A DNA stretch of 5,314 bases, taken from an uncultured Alcaligenaceae bacterium (GTDB lineage: Bacteria > Pseudomonadota > Gammaproteobacteria > Burkholderiales > Burkholderiaceae_B). Positions 1 through 5,314 of this stretch are shown in pieces. Below the pieces are notes generated by a model that was not told the DNA's origin, ran no database searches, and saw nothing but the letters and a program-made list of their open reading frames with translations. Each line of letters starts with the position of its first letter. The first letter of the stretch is position 1. A program made the position numbers and the translations under genes. Where the stretch lies: positions 1 to 5,314 of the forward strand of contig CALCPT010000579.1 in the NCBI GenBank assembly GCA_937897265.1. The letters are read 5' to 3'.

Positions 1-43
1 AAGAGCCAGCCCAAGACGGACGCGCTCAATAACGGCTTTGCGC
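1..43. other. Window start, downstream of the aminotransferase
   Basis: These bases follow the aminotransferase stop codon on its strand. A plus-strand frame runs from the edge to a TAA at 30-32 and another to a TAA at 50-52, so the tail of a convergent gene may lie here. Neither fragment is recognisable. The only hairpin seen, GGCT (34-37) with AGCC (46-49), is four bases long and is not called as a terminator. Confidence 0.3.
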
Positions 44-1201
44 TTAGCCTAAAAACGTTTTCATGCGGTGGATTGCTTCTTGTAGGCGTTCGAGTCCGGT
101 GGTGTAAGCAAAGCGCATCGTGTGCGCAGCATGGGCAGGCCCAAAATCCAGGCCCGCCACCGCGGCGACTTGCGCACCATTGAGTAGTGCGGCCGAAAAA
201 GCGCTGCTGTCGGATGAATGTGCAGAGATGTCGCCGTACACATAAAACGCGCCGTCGGGCGTGACGGGTACGTCGATGTTTAAGGCTTTGAGTGCCGGCA
301 CCAGATAATCACGACGTTGCCTGAAGGCTTCGCGACGCTGCTCAAACAGCGCTAAGGCCTCGGGGTCAAAGCAAGCGATGGCGCCGTGTTGGGCGAGTGT
401 GGGTGCACAAATCGCTAAACTCGCTGCCATTTTTTCAATCGGTTCAACCATATGGGTTGGCACAATCATCCAGCCCAGGCGCCAGCCGGTCATATTGAAA
501 TACTTGGAAAAGCTGTTCAGGATAATAAGATTGTCATCGATGGCGAGCGCAGACTGACGCGAACCATCGTATGACAAACTCAAATAGATCTCGTCCATCA
601 TCACAAAACCATTGCGTGCGTGAACTTGCTTAATCAGTCGGGAGAGTGCGTCACGTGGAATAGAGGTGCCGGTGGGGTTGCTTGGCGAGGCGATTAATAC
701 CCCGCGTGTCGCCGGCCCCCAATGCTGCTCGATGTCGGTATCTGACAGTTGAAAGCGGTTGGCGATGGTAGTGGGGATGAGTTTTGTCGTGCCACCGGCC
801 GCACCGACAAAGTTGCGATTTGGCGGGTAACAGGGGTCGGGCATCAAGACTTCGTCGCCGGGGTTGACCAGTGCCATCGCGGCCAGCAAAAGTGCCCCGC
901 TTGCGCCTGAGGTCACGATGACACGATTTGGGTCGACCTTGGCACCAAGTTGTGTAGTGTAAAACCCGGCGATTGCTTCTCTGAGTTCGGGTAGACCAGC
1001 AGGGGGCGAATAGCCGCTTTTGCCGGACTGCGCGGCAACTTGCATGGCTTGGATCACTTGCGGGGCTGCGGTAAAGTCGGGCTCTCCGACGCCAAGGCTG
1101 ATAATGTCGATGCCGCGGCGTTGTAAGGCCGTGGCTTGTTTAAAAAGTTCGACCGCGTGAAAGGTCACGGTATCGGCGGTGCGTGCTGCAAGAACTGTCA
1201 T
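44..1201 (-). CDS. PLP-dependent class I/II aminotransferase (fold type I)
   Basis: Predicted cytoplasmic enzyme that moves an amino group between an amino acid and a 2-oxo acid using pyridoxal phosphate. At 385 residues it has the normal length for the aspartate aminotransferase Igamma-type group. Visible family marks, in order: GVGEPDF near residues 37-43 at the substrate side; GYSPPAGLPELR at 63-74; the phosphate-binding SGASGA near 98-103; Tyr125, likely stacking on the PLP ring; SNPTG at 174-178 with the PLP-contacting Asn175; DEIY at 203-206 with Asp203 for the pyridine nitrogen; SFSKYFNMTGWRLGW at 230-244 with Schiff-base Lys233 and phosphate-binding Arg241; and MRFAYTT at 362-368 with the substrate-carboxylate Arg363. 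All key residues are intact, so it should be active. The ATG start is backed by GGAGAG about 7 bases upstream on the minus strand. Substrate cannot be read from the sequence; aspartate, alanine or aromatic amino acids are all possible, so no symbol is given. It is transcribed away from the other three genes. Confidence 0.95.
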   Translation of the reverse strand: MTVLAARTADTVTFHAVELFKQATALQRRGIDIISLGVGEPDFTAAPQVIQAMQVAAQSGKSGYSPPAGLPELREAIAGFYTTQLGAKVDPNRVIVTSGASGALLLAAMALVNPGDEVLMPDPCYPPNRNFVGAAGGTTKLIPTTIANRFQLSDTDIEQHWGPATRGVLIASPSNPTGTSIPRDALSRLIKQVHARNGFVMMDEIYLSLSYDGSRQSALAIDDNLIILNSFSKYFNMTGWRLGWMIVPTHMVEPIEKMAASLAICAPTLAQHGAIACFDPEALALFEQRREAFRQRRDYLVPALKALNIDVPVTPDGAFYVYGDISAHSSDSSAFSAALLNGAQVAAVAGLDFGPAHAAHTMRFAYTTGLERLQEAIHRMKTFLG

Positions 1202-1226
1202 GACCTAACTCTCCGTAAGAGGCTGA

Positions 1227-1232
1227 ATTGTA
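1227..1232 (-). promoter_or_regulatory. Candidate -10 box for the aminotransferase gene
   Basis: Read on the minus strand, TACAAT matches five of six positions of the sigma70 -10 consensus. It would start transcription about 20 bases before the aminotransferase ATG, leaving room for the GGAGAG ribosome site. No convincing -35 box lies 16-18 bases further upstream, so this is only a weak prediction. The box directly abuts the start codon of the divergent gene, so any transcription factor here could affect both genes. Confidence 0.3.
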
Positions 1233-2315
1233 GTGGTTACGCCAACATCTCGACGTGCTTTTTTAATGGGGCGCCGCACACCCGCCAACCCTTTTGAGCA
1301 GTTTTGCGCGCGGCTTTCACGAACATGTTTGGGAAGCGTGCGTACAGAGCCGTCAATCGCACGTGCTGTCGGGGCACCGCAGGCTTGGCTGACACCAGTG
1401 CGCCCCGAGGATGTCGCGCATGCGCGCGCCTTGTGCCAAGAGTATCGCGTGGCGCTGATGTTAGATGGCGGTAAACATCCCGCCGCTTGCACACAAGCGA
1501 CGCTTTGGGTGACGCCGCAACCCGCGGGGGCGACATTCTCTCTGGTCGATTCACAAGCTGGCGTCTGGCGGGCTGATGCTGGCTGCACGGTTGAGCAACT
1601 CAAAGAAACGGGCGTTTTTGCTGGGATGGGTTTGGCGCCTGAGCTGACCTTGGCGCAATGGTTTGCCTGGCCAGCAACCGTGCGGGGCGCGGTGCCGGGT
1701 GATAAACAGGGTGGGTGCCACCCAAGGTCGAGCCTGCCAGATGCGGTTCGGCTCATCGAACAAGCAGAAGTGATGTTGGCGGATGGTACGGTAGAGGTGC
1801 TTGGCCCTTTTGGTGCAACCGCGCAAGCGCCGCTGCGTAGTCTGACCGTTCAGCGGCTGGTGCCTAAACTGTTTGAGCTGGCGGCCTCTGATGCGGCACA
1901 GTGCTGCGCGCAGTTGATTCCGTGGCCGGCTTGCTATAGGCTGAATACTCTGATTGCGACCGCGACGCACGAGCCTAATCTGGCGCAGCTGTTATTTGGA
2001 CATCAAGGCAGACTAGGCTGGGTGCAAGCGCTGTGGCTGAGGCAACCTAGCGAGGTTTTCGATCTACGGTTTTCAGCGCCAGATACTGAGCGGGACAGGG
2101 CGAGGAATAGTGAACAAGTGCGAGGGCGACAGGCAGGGCAAGAGGCGGCTTCGGCGTATCAATTTGACACGGGCACATCTGCCCCAAAGGGGGTTGATCC
2201 TGCGACCGTCTCGCGGCTTGCTTCACACCTTGATCAAGAACTCAAGCACATCCTTGATCCGGCAGGGGTATTCGGTTCAAACTCTCTCCTAAAGGGGCTA
2301 GAATCGGCTTCTTGA
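1233..2315 (+). CDS. Degenerate FAD-linked oxidase-like protein (GlcE/PCMH-type)
   Basis: A 360-residue protein resembling the FAD-binding subunit of glycolate oxidase (GlcE, about 350 residues) and the PCMH-type FAD-binding fold. Visible resemblances: TPVRPEDVAHARALCQEYRVAL at about 54-75, like the opening strand-helix of the FAD domain; RADAGCTVEQLKE at 113-124, like the usual AGVTLAEL segment; EVMLADGTVEVLGPFG at 179-194; LLFGHQGRLGWVQALWLR at 253-270, matching the family's GSEGTLGIVTEATLRL; and a C-terminal DPAGVF at 342-347, typical of GlcD/GlcE endings. The FAD pyrophosphate loop, normally RGGGTS, reads DGGKHP at 78-83, and the TIGG-like loop is poorly conserved around 149-161, so FAD binding and catalysis are doubtful. 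The GTG start is chosen because AAGAGG lies 10 bases upstream; ATG at 1266 is an alternative. The N-terminus carries SRRAFL but no hydrophobic stretch follows, so export is not expected. The family is moderately sure; the substrate is unknown. Confidence 0.75.
   Translation: MVTPTSRRAFLMGRRTPANPFEQFCARLSRTCLGSVRTEPSIARAVGAPQAWLTPVRPEDVAHARALCQEYRVALMLDGGKHPAACTQATLWVTPQPAGATFSLVDSQAGVWRADAGCTVEQLKETGVFAGMGLAPELTLAQWFAWPATVRGAVPGDKQGGCHPRSSLPDAVRLIEQAEVMLADGTVEVLGPFGATAQAPLRSLTVQRLVPKLFELAASDAAQCCAQLIPWPACYRLNTLIATATHEPNLAQLLFGHQGRLGWVQALWLRQPSEVFDLRFSAPDTERDRARNSEQVRGRQAGQEAASAYQFDTGTSAPKGVDPATVSRLASHLDQELKHILDPAGVFGSNSLLKGLESAS
2276..2304 (+). promoter_or_regulatory. Predicted sigma70 promoter for maeB
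   Basis: TTCAAA at 2276-2281 (four of six matches to the -35 consensus) is followed after exactly 17 bases by TAGAAT at 2299-2304 (five of six matches to the -10 consensus). Transcription would begin near 2311, giving a leader of roughly 26 bases before the maeB ATG. The promoter lies inside the last codons of the preceding FAD-oxidase-like gene. It suggests maeB is transcribed on its own as well as, or instead of, by read-through. Prediction by eye only. Confidence 0.5.
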
Positions 2316-2336
2316 ATCGTTCATTGGCAGAGCACC

Positions 2337-4652
2337 ATGGAAAAAACCTTTCGTCAGGCCGCGCTTGAGTATCACGAGCAGGGTCGTCCCGGCAAAATTT
2401 CGGTGACCCCGACTAAAACGTTATCTAACCAACGCGATTTAGCGTTGGCATACTCACCTGGGGTTGCTGCGGCCTGCGAAGAAATTGTTGCAGATCCAGC
2501 GAACGCGTTTCGCTACACGGCGCGCGGCAATCTTGTGGGCGTGATTACCAACGGCACGGCGGTGCTTGGTCTGGGCAATATTGGCCCCTTGGCTTCGAAG
2601 CCAGTGATGGAAGGCAAAGCGGTACTGTTCAAGAAATTTGCTGGTATTGATGTGTTTGATATCGAGATCAACGAACAAGATCCAGACAAACTGGTTGAGA
2701 TTATTGCGGGTCTTGAGCCAACCTTCGGTGGCATTAACTTAGAGGATATCAAGGCGCCCGAGTGCTTTGTGGTCGAGCGCAAGTTGCGCGACCGCATGCG
2801 TATCCCAGTGTTTCACGACGATCAGCATGGCACAGCGATTTGTGTCTCGGCTGCGTTCATCAACGGATTGGAAGTTGTTGGTAAAGACATCAAGCGAGTG
2901 AAAGTCGTTGTGTCTGGCGCTGGGGCTGCAGCTTTAGCATGCTTGGATCTCATGGTGGATTTAGGCTTGCCGCTCAAGAACATCTGGGTGTCAGATATTG
3001 AGGGCGTGGTCTACGAAGGCCGCACCGTCTTGATGGACCCCGATAAAACGCGTTTTGCGCAAAAAACCGACGCGCGCAAACTTGCCGATATTATTGACGG
3101 TGCGGACGTATTTTTAGGCTTATCGGCTGGCGGTGTGCTCAAGCCCGAGATGGTCAAGGTGATGGCTCCAAGGCCGTTGATTTTGGCGTTAGCCAACCCT
3201 AATCCCGAGATCTTGCCCGCCGAGGCACACGCGGTGCGTGACGATATTGTGATGGCCACAGGCCGTTCTGATTATCCTAATCAGGTTAACAACGTTTTGT
3301 GTTTTCCGTATATTTTTCGGGGTGCGCTAGATGTTGGTGCCACCACGATCACTCGCGAAATGGAAAAAGCTGCGGTTGTGGCGATTGCCAAGCTTGCCCA
3401 AGAAGAGCAGAGTGAGGTGGTTGCAGCCGCCTATGGTCAGTACGATGTCGCGTTTGGCCCCAATTCCTTCATCCCTAAGCCCTTTGACCCGCGTTTGATT
3501 GTGCGGATCGCCCCTGCTGTGGCTAAGGCCGCGATGGAGTGCGGCGTTGCGACTCGTCCAATCGCTGATCTAGAGAGCTATGTCGAACAGCTTGAGCAGT
3601 TTGTCTACCGCTCGGGCGCTTTTATGAAGCCTCTGTTCGCGGGAGCCAAATCTCACGTTCGCTCGGGTGGTCGTACCCGTATCGTGTTCACCGAAGGCGA
3701 AGACGAGCGAGTCTTGCGTGCGGTGCAAGTGGTGGTCGACGAAAAACTGGCAAAACCGATCCTGGTGGGGCGCCCTGAAGTTCTCAAAGCCCGCATCGAG
3801 AAGTTTGGTCTGCGCTTGCGCTTAGGCGAAGATGTTGAAGTGACCAATCCAGATTTTGACCCACGCTTTCATCAGTATTGGACAGCCTACTGGGAAAAAA
3901 TGTGTCGCAGTGGCGTCACTAAAGAAATGGCCCGAGTTGAAATGCGACGTCGCTTGACGCTGATTGGCGCCTCGATGGTCAAAATGGGGGATGCCGATGG
4001 CATGATTTGTGGCACCGTCAGCGGATATGCCGATCATCTGCGGTATATCGATCAAATTATTGGAAAACAACCAGGCACTTCGACGTATGCCGCAATGAAT
4101 ATTTTGTTGTTGCCCGAGCAGACGTTGGCATTGGTAGATACGCACGTCAATGATGACCCAACGGCTGAGCAGATTGCCGAGTTCACGATCGCGGCAGCCG
4201 CGCAAATGCGGCGTTTACAGTTGGTGCCCAAGGTCGCCTTGCTTTCACGCTCGAATTTCGGTTCAGGCAGTTCGGCCTCGGGTGCCAAAATGCAACGGGC
4301 TGTAGCGTTGATTCGAGAGCAGGCTCCGGGGCTTGAAGTGGATGGTGAGATGCATGGTGACTGCGCCTTGGATGAGGCCCTGCGTATGAAGATTTTGCCG
4401 TCTTCGACGTTAAAAGGCTCGGCGAATTTGCTGGTGTGCCCGAATGTTGATTCGGGCAACATTGCTTATAACTTGCTAAAAACTATCTCAGGCGGCAACG
4501 TGGCGGTCGGGCCTTTCTTGTTGGGCGCAAACGCACCTGTGCACATTCTGACCACAAGCGCGACAGTGCGCCGAATTGTCAATATGACAGCGCTCACGGT
4601 GGTTGAGGCTAACGACCCCTCTCTTGGGGATTACCAAGCGAAGTTGCTTTAA
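2337..4652 (+). CDS. maeB: NADP-dependent malic enzyme with PTA-like domain
   Basis: Cytoplasmic enzyme that oxidatively decarboxylates malate to pyruvate and CO2, making NADPH. At 771 residues it matches the large MaeB form (E. coli about 759). The malic N-terminal domain spans about 10-160, with YSPGVA holding the catalytic Tyr39, [19 protein letters not shown] with catalytic Lys94, and the divalent-metal acids Glu136-Asp137 (NLED) and Asp161-Asp162 (HDDQHGTA). The nucleotide-binding domain spans about 162-400, with the SGAGAAA loop at 193-199, ANPNPEI at 286-291 and [16 protein letters not shown] at 309-324. A phosphotransacetylase-like domain follows, about 428-765. In this family it is regulatory, sensing acetyl-CoA in studied members. 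Here the Ser-Arg pair expected in active phosphotransacetylases aligns with Thr739-Thr740, which agrees with a non-catalytic role. The start is well supported because the first residues align with E. coli MaeB, although the ribosome site (GGCAGAG, 2326-2332) is weak. It begins 21 bases after the preceding gene. NADP preference is assigned from the family, not seen directly. Confidence 0.97.
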   Translation: MEKTFRQAALEYHEQGRPGKISVTPTKTLSNQRDLALAYSPGVAAACEEIVADPANAFRYTARGNLVGVITNGTAVLGLGNIGPLASKPVMEGKAVLFKKFAGIDVFDIEINEQDPDKLVEIIAGLEPTFGGINLEDIKAPECFVVERKLRDRMRIPVFHDDQHGTAICVSAAFINGLEVVGKDIKRVKVVVSGAGAAALACLDLMVDLGLPLKNIWVSDIEGVVYEGRTVLMDPDKTRFAQKTDARKLADIIDGADVFLGLSAGGVLKPEMVKVMAPRPLILALANPNPEILPAEAHAVRDDIVMATGRSDYPNQVNNVLCFPYIFRGALDVGATTITREMEKAAVVAIAKLAQEEQSEVVAAAYGQYDVAFGPNSFIPKPFDPRLIVRIAPAVAKAAMECGVATRPIADLESYVEQLEQFVYRSGAFMKPLFAGAKSHVRSGGRTRIVFTEGEDERVLRAVQVVVDEKLAKPILVGRPEVLKARIEKFGLRLRLGEDVEVTNPDFDPRFHQYWTAYWEKMCRSGVTKEMARVEMRRRLTLIGASMVKMGDADGMICGTVSGYADHLRYIDQIIGKQPGTSTYAAMNILLLPEQTLALVDTHVNDDPTAEQIAEFTIAAAAQMRRLQLVPKVALLSRSNFGSGSSASGAKMQRAVALIREQAPGLEVDGEMHGDCALDEALRMKILPSSTLKGSANLLVCPNVDSGNIAYNLLKTISGGNVAVGPFLLGANAPVHILTTSATVRRIVNMTALTVVEANDPSLGDYQAKLL

Positions 4653-4701
4653 GTTGTTTCAATCCATTATTTTGTTGCTATTGACTGCGAATAATTAACC
4701 A

Positions 4702-4731
4702 TCGACTAGGTTCACTGGGTTGTCGTATGCT
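4702..4731 (+). promoter_or_regulatory. Weak candidate promoter for the barstar-like gene
   Basis: TCGACT at 4702-4707 (four of six -35 matches) and TATGCT at 4726-4731 (four of six -10 matches) are 18 bases apart, placing a start near 4738 and a leader of about 40 bases. The 125-base spacer after maeB is AT-richer than the genes around it and shows no hairpin with a T-run that would end maeB transcription. The barstar-like gene could therefore also be reached by read-through. Confidence 0.25.
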
Positions 4732-4757
4732 AAAACTACACGACACACTGATGACCT
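4708..4757. repeat. Imperfect inverted repeat upstream of the barstar-like gene
   Basis: The inner arms TGTCGT (4721-4726) and ACGACA (4740-4745) are perfectly complementary around a 13-base loop. Further out, AGGT (4708-4711) pairs with ACCT (4754-4757) and TCA (4712-4714) with TGA (4749-4751), with unpaired bases between. It ends seven bases before the AGGAG ribosome site and overlaps the candidate -10 box, so it could be an operator or a leader hairpin. No T-run follows, so it is not a standard intrinsic terminator. The six-base core could arise by chance. Confidence 0.4.
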
Positions 4758-4777
4758 TGTCCTAGGAGCCCTCTGAA

Positions 4778-5242
4778 ATGAGTAAGGCGGTTGATCCAAA
4801 ATTAAAGCAGCTGTTGCGTAATGGTGGGGATTTCGACCCTGATACCGGACGTGATCTGCTGTCGGCGGCAGCCGCAGAGAGGGGGCTGGCTTGGTGTGTG
4901 GCCCAGTGCGATAAGGCACGCAGCCGCTCGGCGGTTTTTCGTGCCGTCGTGAAGGCGGTCGACTATCCGCAGTTCTTTGGTTCAAGTTTTGACTCGTTTT
5001 TTGATTGCCTGTGCGATAGTTTGCTCGATCAAAAAGAGGGTTTGGTGTTGGAGTTTGAAAAACTCCACTCTGCTGACCCAGCGATCGTCATGGACGGTGT
5101 GCAGTTTATGCAGGTGTTAAATGATGCCGTCGGGTTTGCCCGAGATAACGGTCGCGTGTTTATCTTTGGTATCCAGCACGCGGGTAAACACCCCGACGAC
5201 AAGCCGGGCGTGGTCAATAACTGGAGTGATGAGCCGGCCTAA
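4778..5242 (+). CDS. Barstar-family protein (predicted RNase inhibitor)
   Basis: A 154-residue cytoplasmic protein whose middle and C-terminal part (about 36-131) resembles barstar, the small inhibitor that plugs the active site of barnase-type guanyl ribonucleases. The signature YPQFFGSSFDSFFDCL at 63-78 aligns with the barstar stretch PEYYGENLDALWDCL, putting Asp72 and Asp76 at the places of barstar Asp35 and Asp39, the acids that contact barnase. Trp38 and Tyr29 of barstar are Phe75 and Phe66 here. MQVLNDA at 111-117 aligns with LQVFREA, so Asp116 stands where barstar Glu76 does, and RVFIFG at 126-131 matches the last strand. It is longer than the 90-residue Bacillus protein, with an N-terminal extension of about 35 residues and a charged tail after 131 that ends in NNWSDEPA. 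The start is supported by AGGAG at 4764-4768, nine bases upstream. No ribonuclease gene is in view. Family assignment is strong; actual inhibition of an RNase is inferred. Confidence 0.88.
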   Translation: MSKAVDPKLKQLLRNGGDFDPDTGRDLLSAAAAERGLAWCVAQCDKARSRSAVFRAVVKAVDYPQFFGSSFDSFFDCLCDSLLDQKEGLVLEFEKLHSADPAIVMDGVQFMQVLNDAVGFARDNGRVFIFGIQHAGKHPDDKPGVVNNWSDEPA

Positions 5243-5314
5243 CGTTTCGTCACTGGTGCGGTTGTCGCGACGTTTCTAGGTGAGACCAGTGTTGCGTGGT
5301 GCAAGCGGCTGAAG
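5243..5314. other. Window end with no supported gene
   Basis: Apart from the inverted repeat, these 72 bases show no plus-strand start codon with a ribosome site. On the minus strand a reading frame is open from the window edge to a TAG at 5276-5278, about 12 codons, which could be the tail of a convergent gene. That is too short to tell from chance. Confidence 0.3.
5251..5291. repeat. Inverted repeat after the barstar-like gene
   Basis: CACTGGT at 5251-5257 and ACCAGTG at 5285-5291 form a perfect seven-base inverted repeat around a 27-base spacer that itself contains the palindrome GTCGCGAC (5264-5271). It starts eight bases after the stop codon, a usual place for a terminator, but the loop is long and no T-run follows on the plus strand. 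A weak or Rho-assisted terminator, or a binding site for a neighbouring gene outside the window, are both possible. Confidence 0.35.

Noticed and set aside
34..49. Terminator hairpin after the aminotransferase
   Set aside because: The stem is only four base pairs (GGCT/AGCC) and overlaps the stop codon, and no T-run follows on the minus strand.
1233..1310. Functional Tat signal peptide on the FAD-oxidase-like protein
   Set aside because: The SRRAFL motif is not followed by the hydrophobic region and cleavage site that Tat export needs.
1205..1756. Minus-strand open frame of 183 codons opposite the FAD-oxidase-like gene
   Set aside because: It is low in recognisable motifs, rich in Ser/Ala/Arg/Cys as expected of an antisense shadow, and overlaps a plus-strand frame with clear family resemblance.
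3822..4462. Minus-strand open frames opposite the PTA-like part of maeB
   Set aside because: maeB is conserved and intact across the whole stretch; the antisense translations show no family features.
3618..4652. A separate phosphotransacetylase gene
   Set aside because: It is continuous in frame with the malic enzyme, the combined length fits MaeB, and no internal stop or new ribosome site is needed.
4641..4660. Tandem direct repeat AAGTTGCTTT / AAGTTGTTTC at the end of maeB
   Set aside because: Two ten-base units with eight matches, one of them inside codons; this is easily chance and has no further copies.
5296..5314. Start of a new plus-strand gene at GTG near the window end
   Set aside because: Only six codons are visible and there is no ribosome site.

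Overview
The window looks like ordinary chromosomal DNA of a betaproteobacterium, most likely order Burkholderiales and possibly family Alcaligenaceae. This is inferred from moderately GC-rich codon use, a MaeB-type malic enzyme, and the protein styles of the GlcE-like and long barstar-like genes. No mobile element, phage gene, CRISPR array, rRNA or tRNA is visible. No clear new multi-gene system was found; the items worth a second look are small.

Layout: a class I/II PLP-dependent aminotransferase occupies 44-1201 on the minus strand. It is divergent, with only 31 bp between start codons, from a plus-strand gene (1233-2315) for a degenerate FAD-oxidase (GlcE/PCMH-like) protein. Twenty-one bases later comes maeB (2337-4652), a full-length malic enzyme fused to a phosphotransacetylase-like regulatory domain. 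It probably has its own sigma70 promoter inside the end of the preceding gene. After a 125-bp AT-richer spacer with an imperfect inverted repeat comes a barstar-family gene (4778-5242). The last 72 bp hold another inverted repeat and no supported gene.

Functionally, the aminotransferase and malic enzyme both touch central carbon and nitrogen metabolism: 2-oxo acid/amino acid exchange, and malate to pyruvate with NADPH. There is no evidence that they form one pathway. The barstar-like protein is a predicted RNase inhibitor with no ribonuclease partner in the window. The FAD-oxidase-like protein has lost recognisable cofactor-loop residues, so its activity is uncertain.
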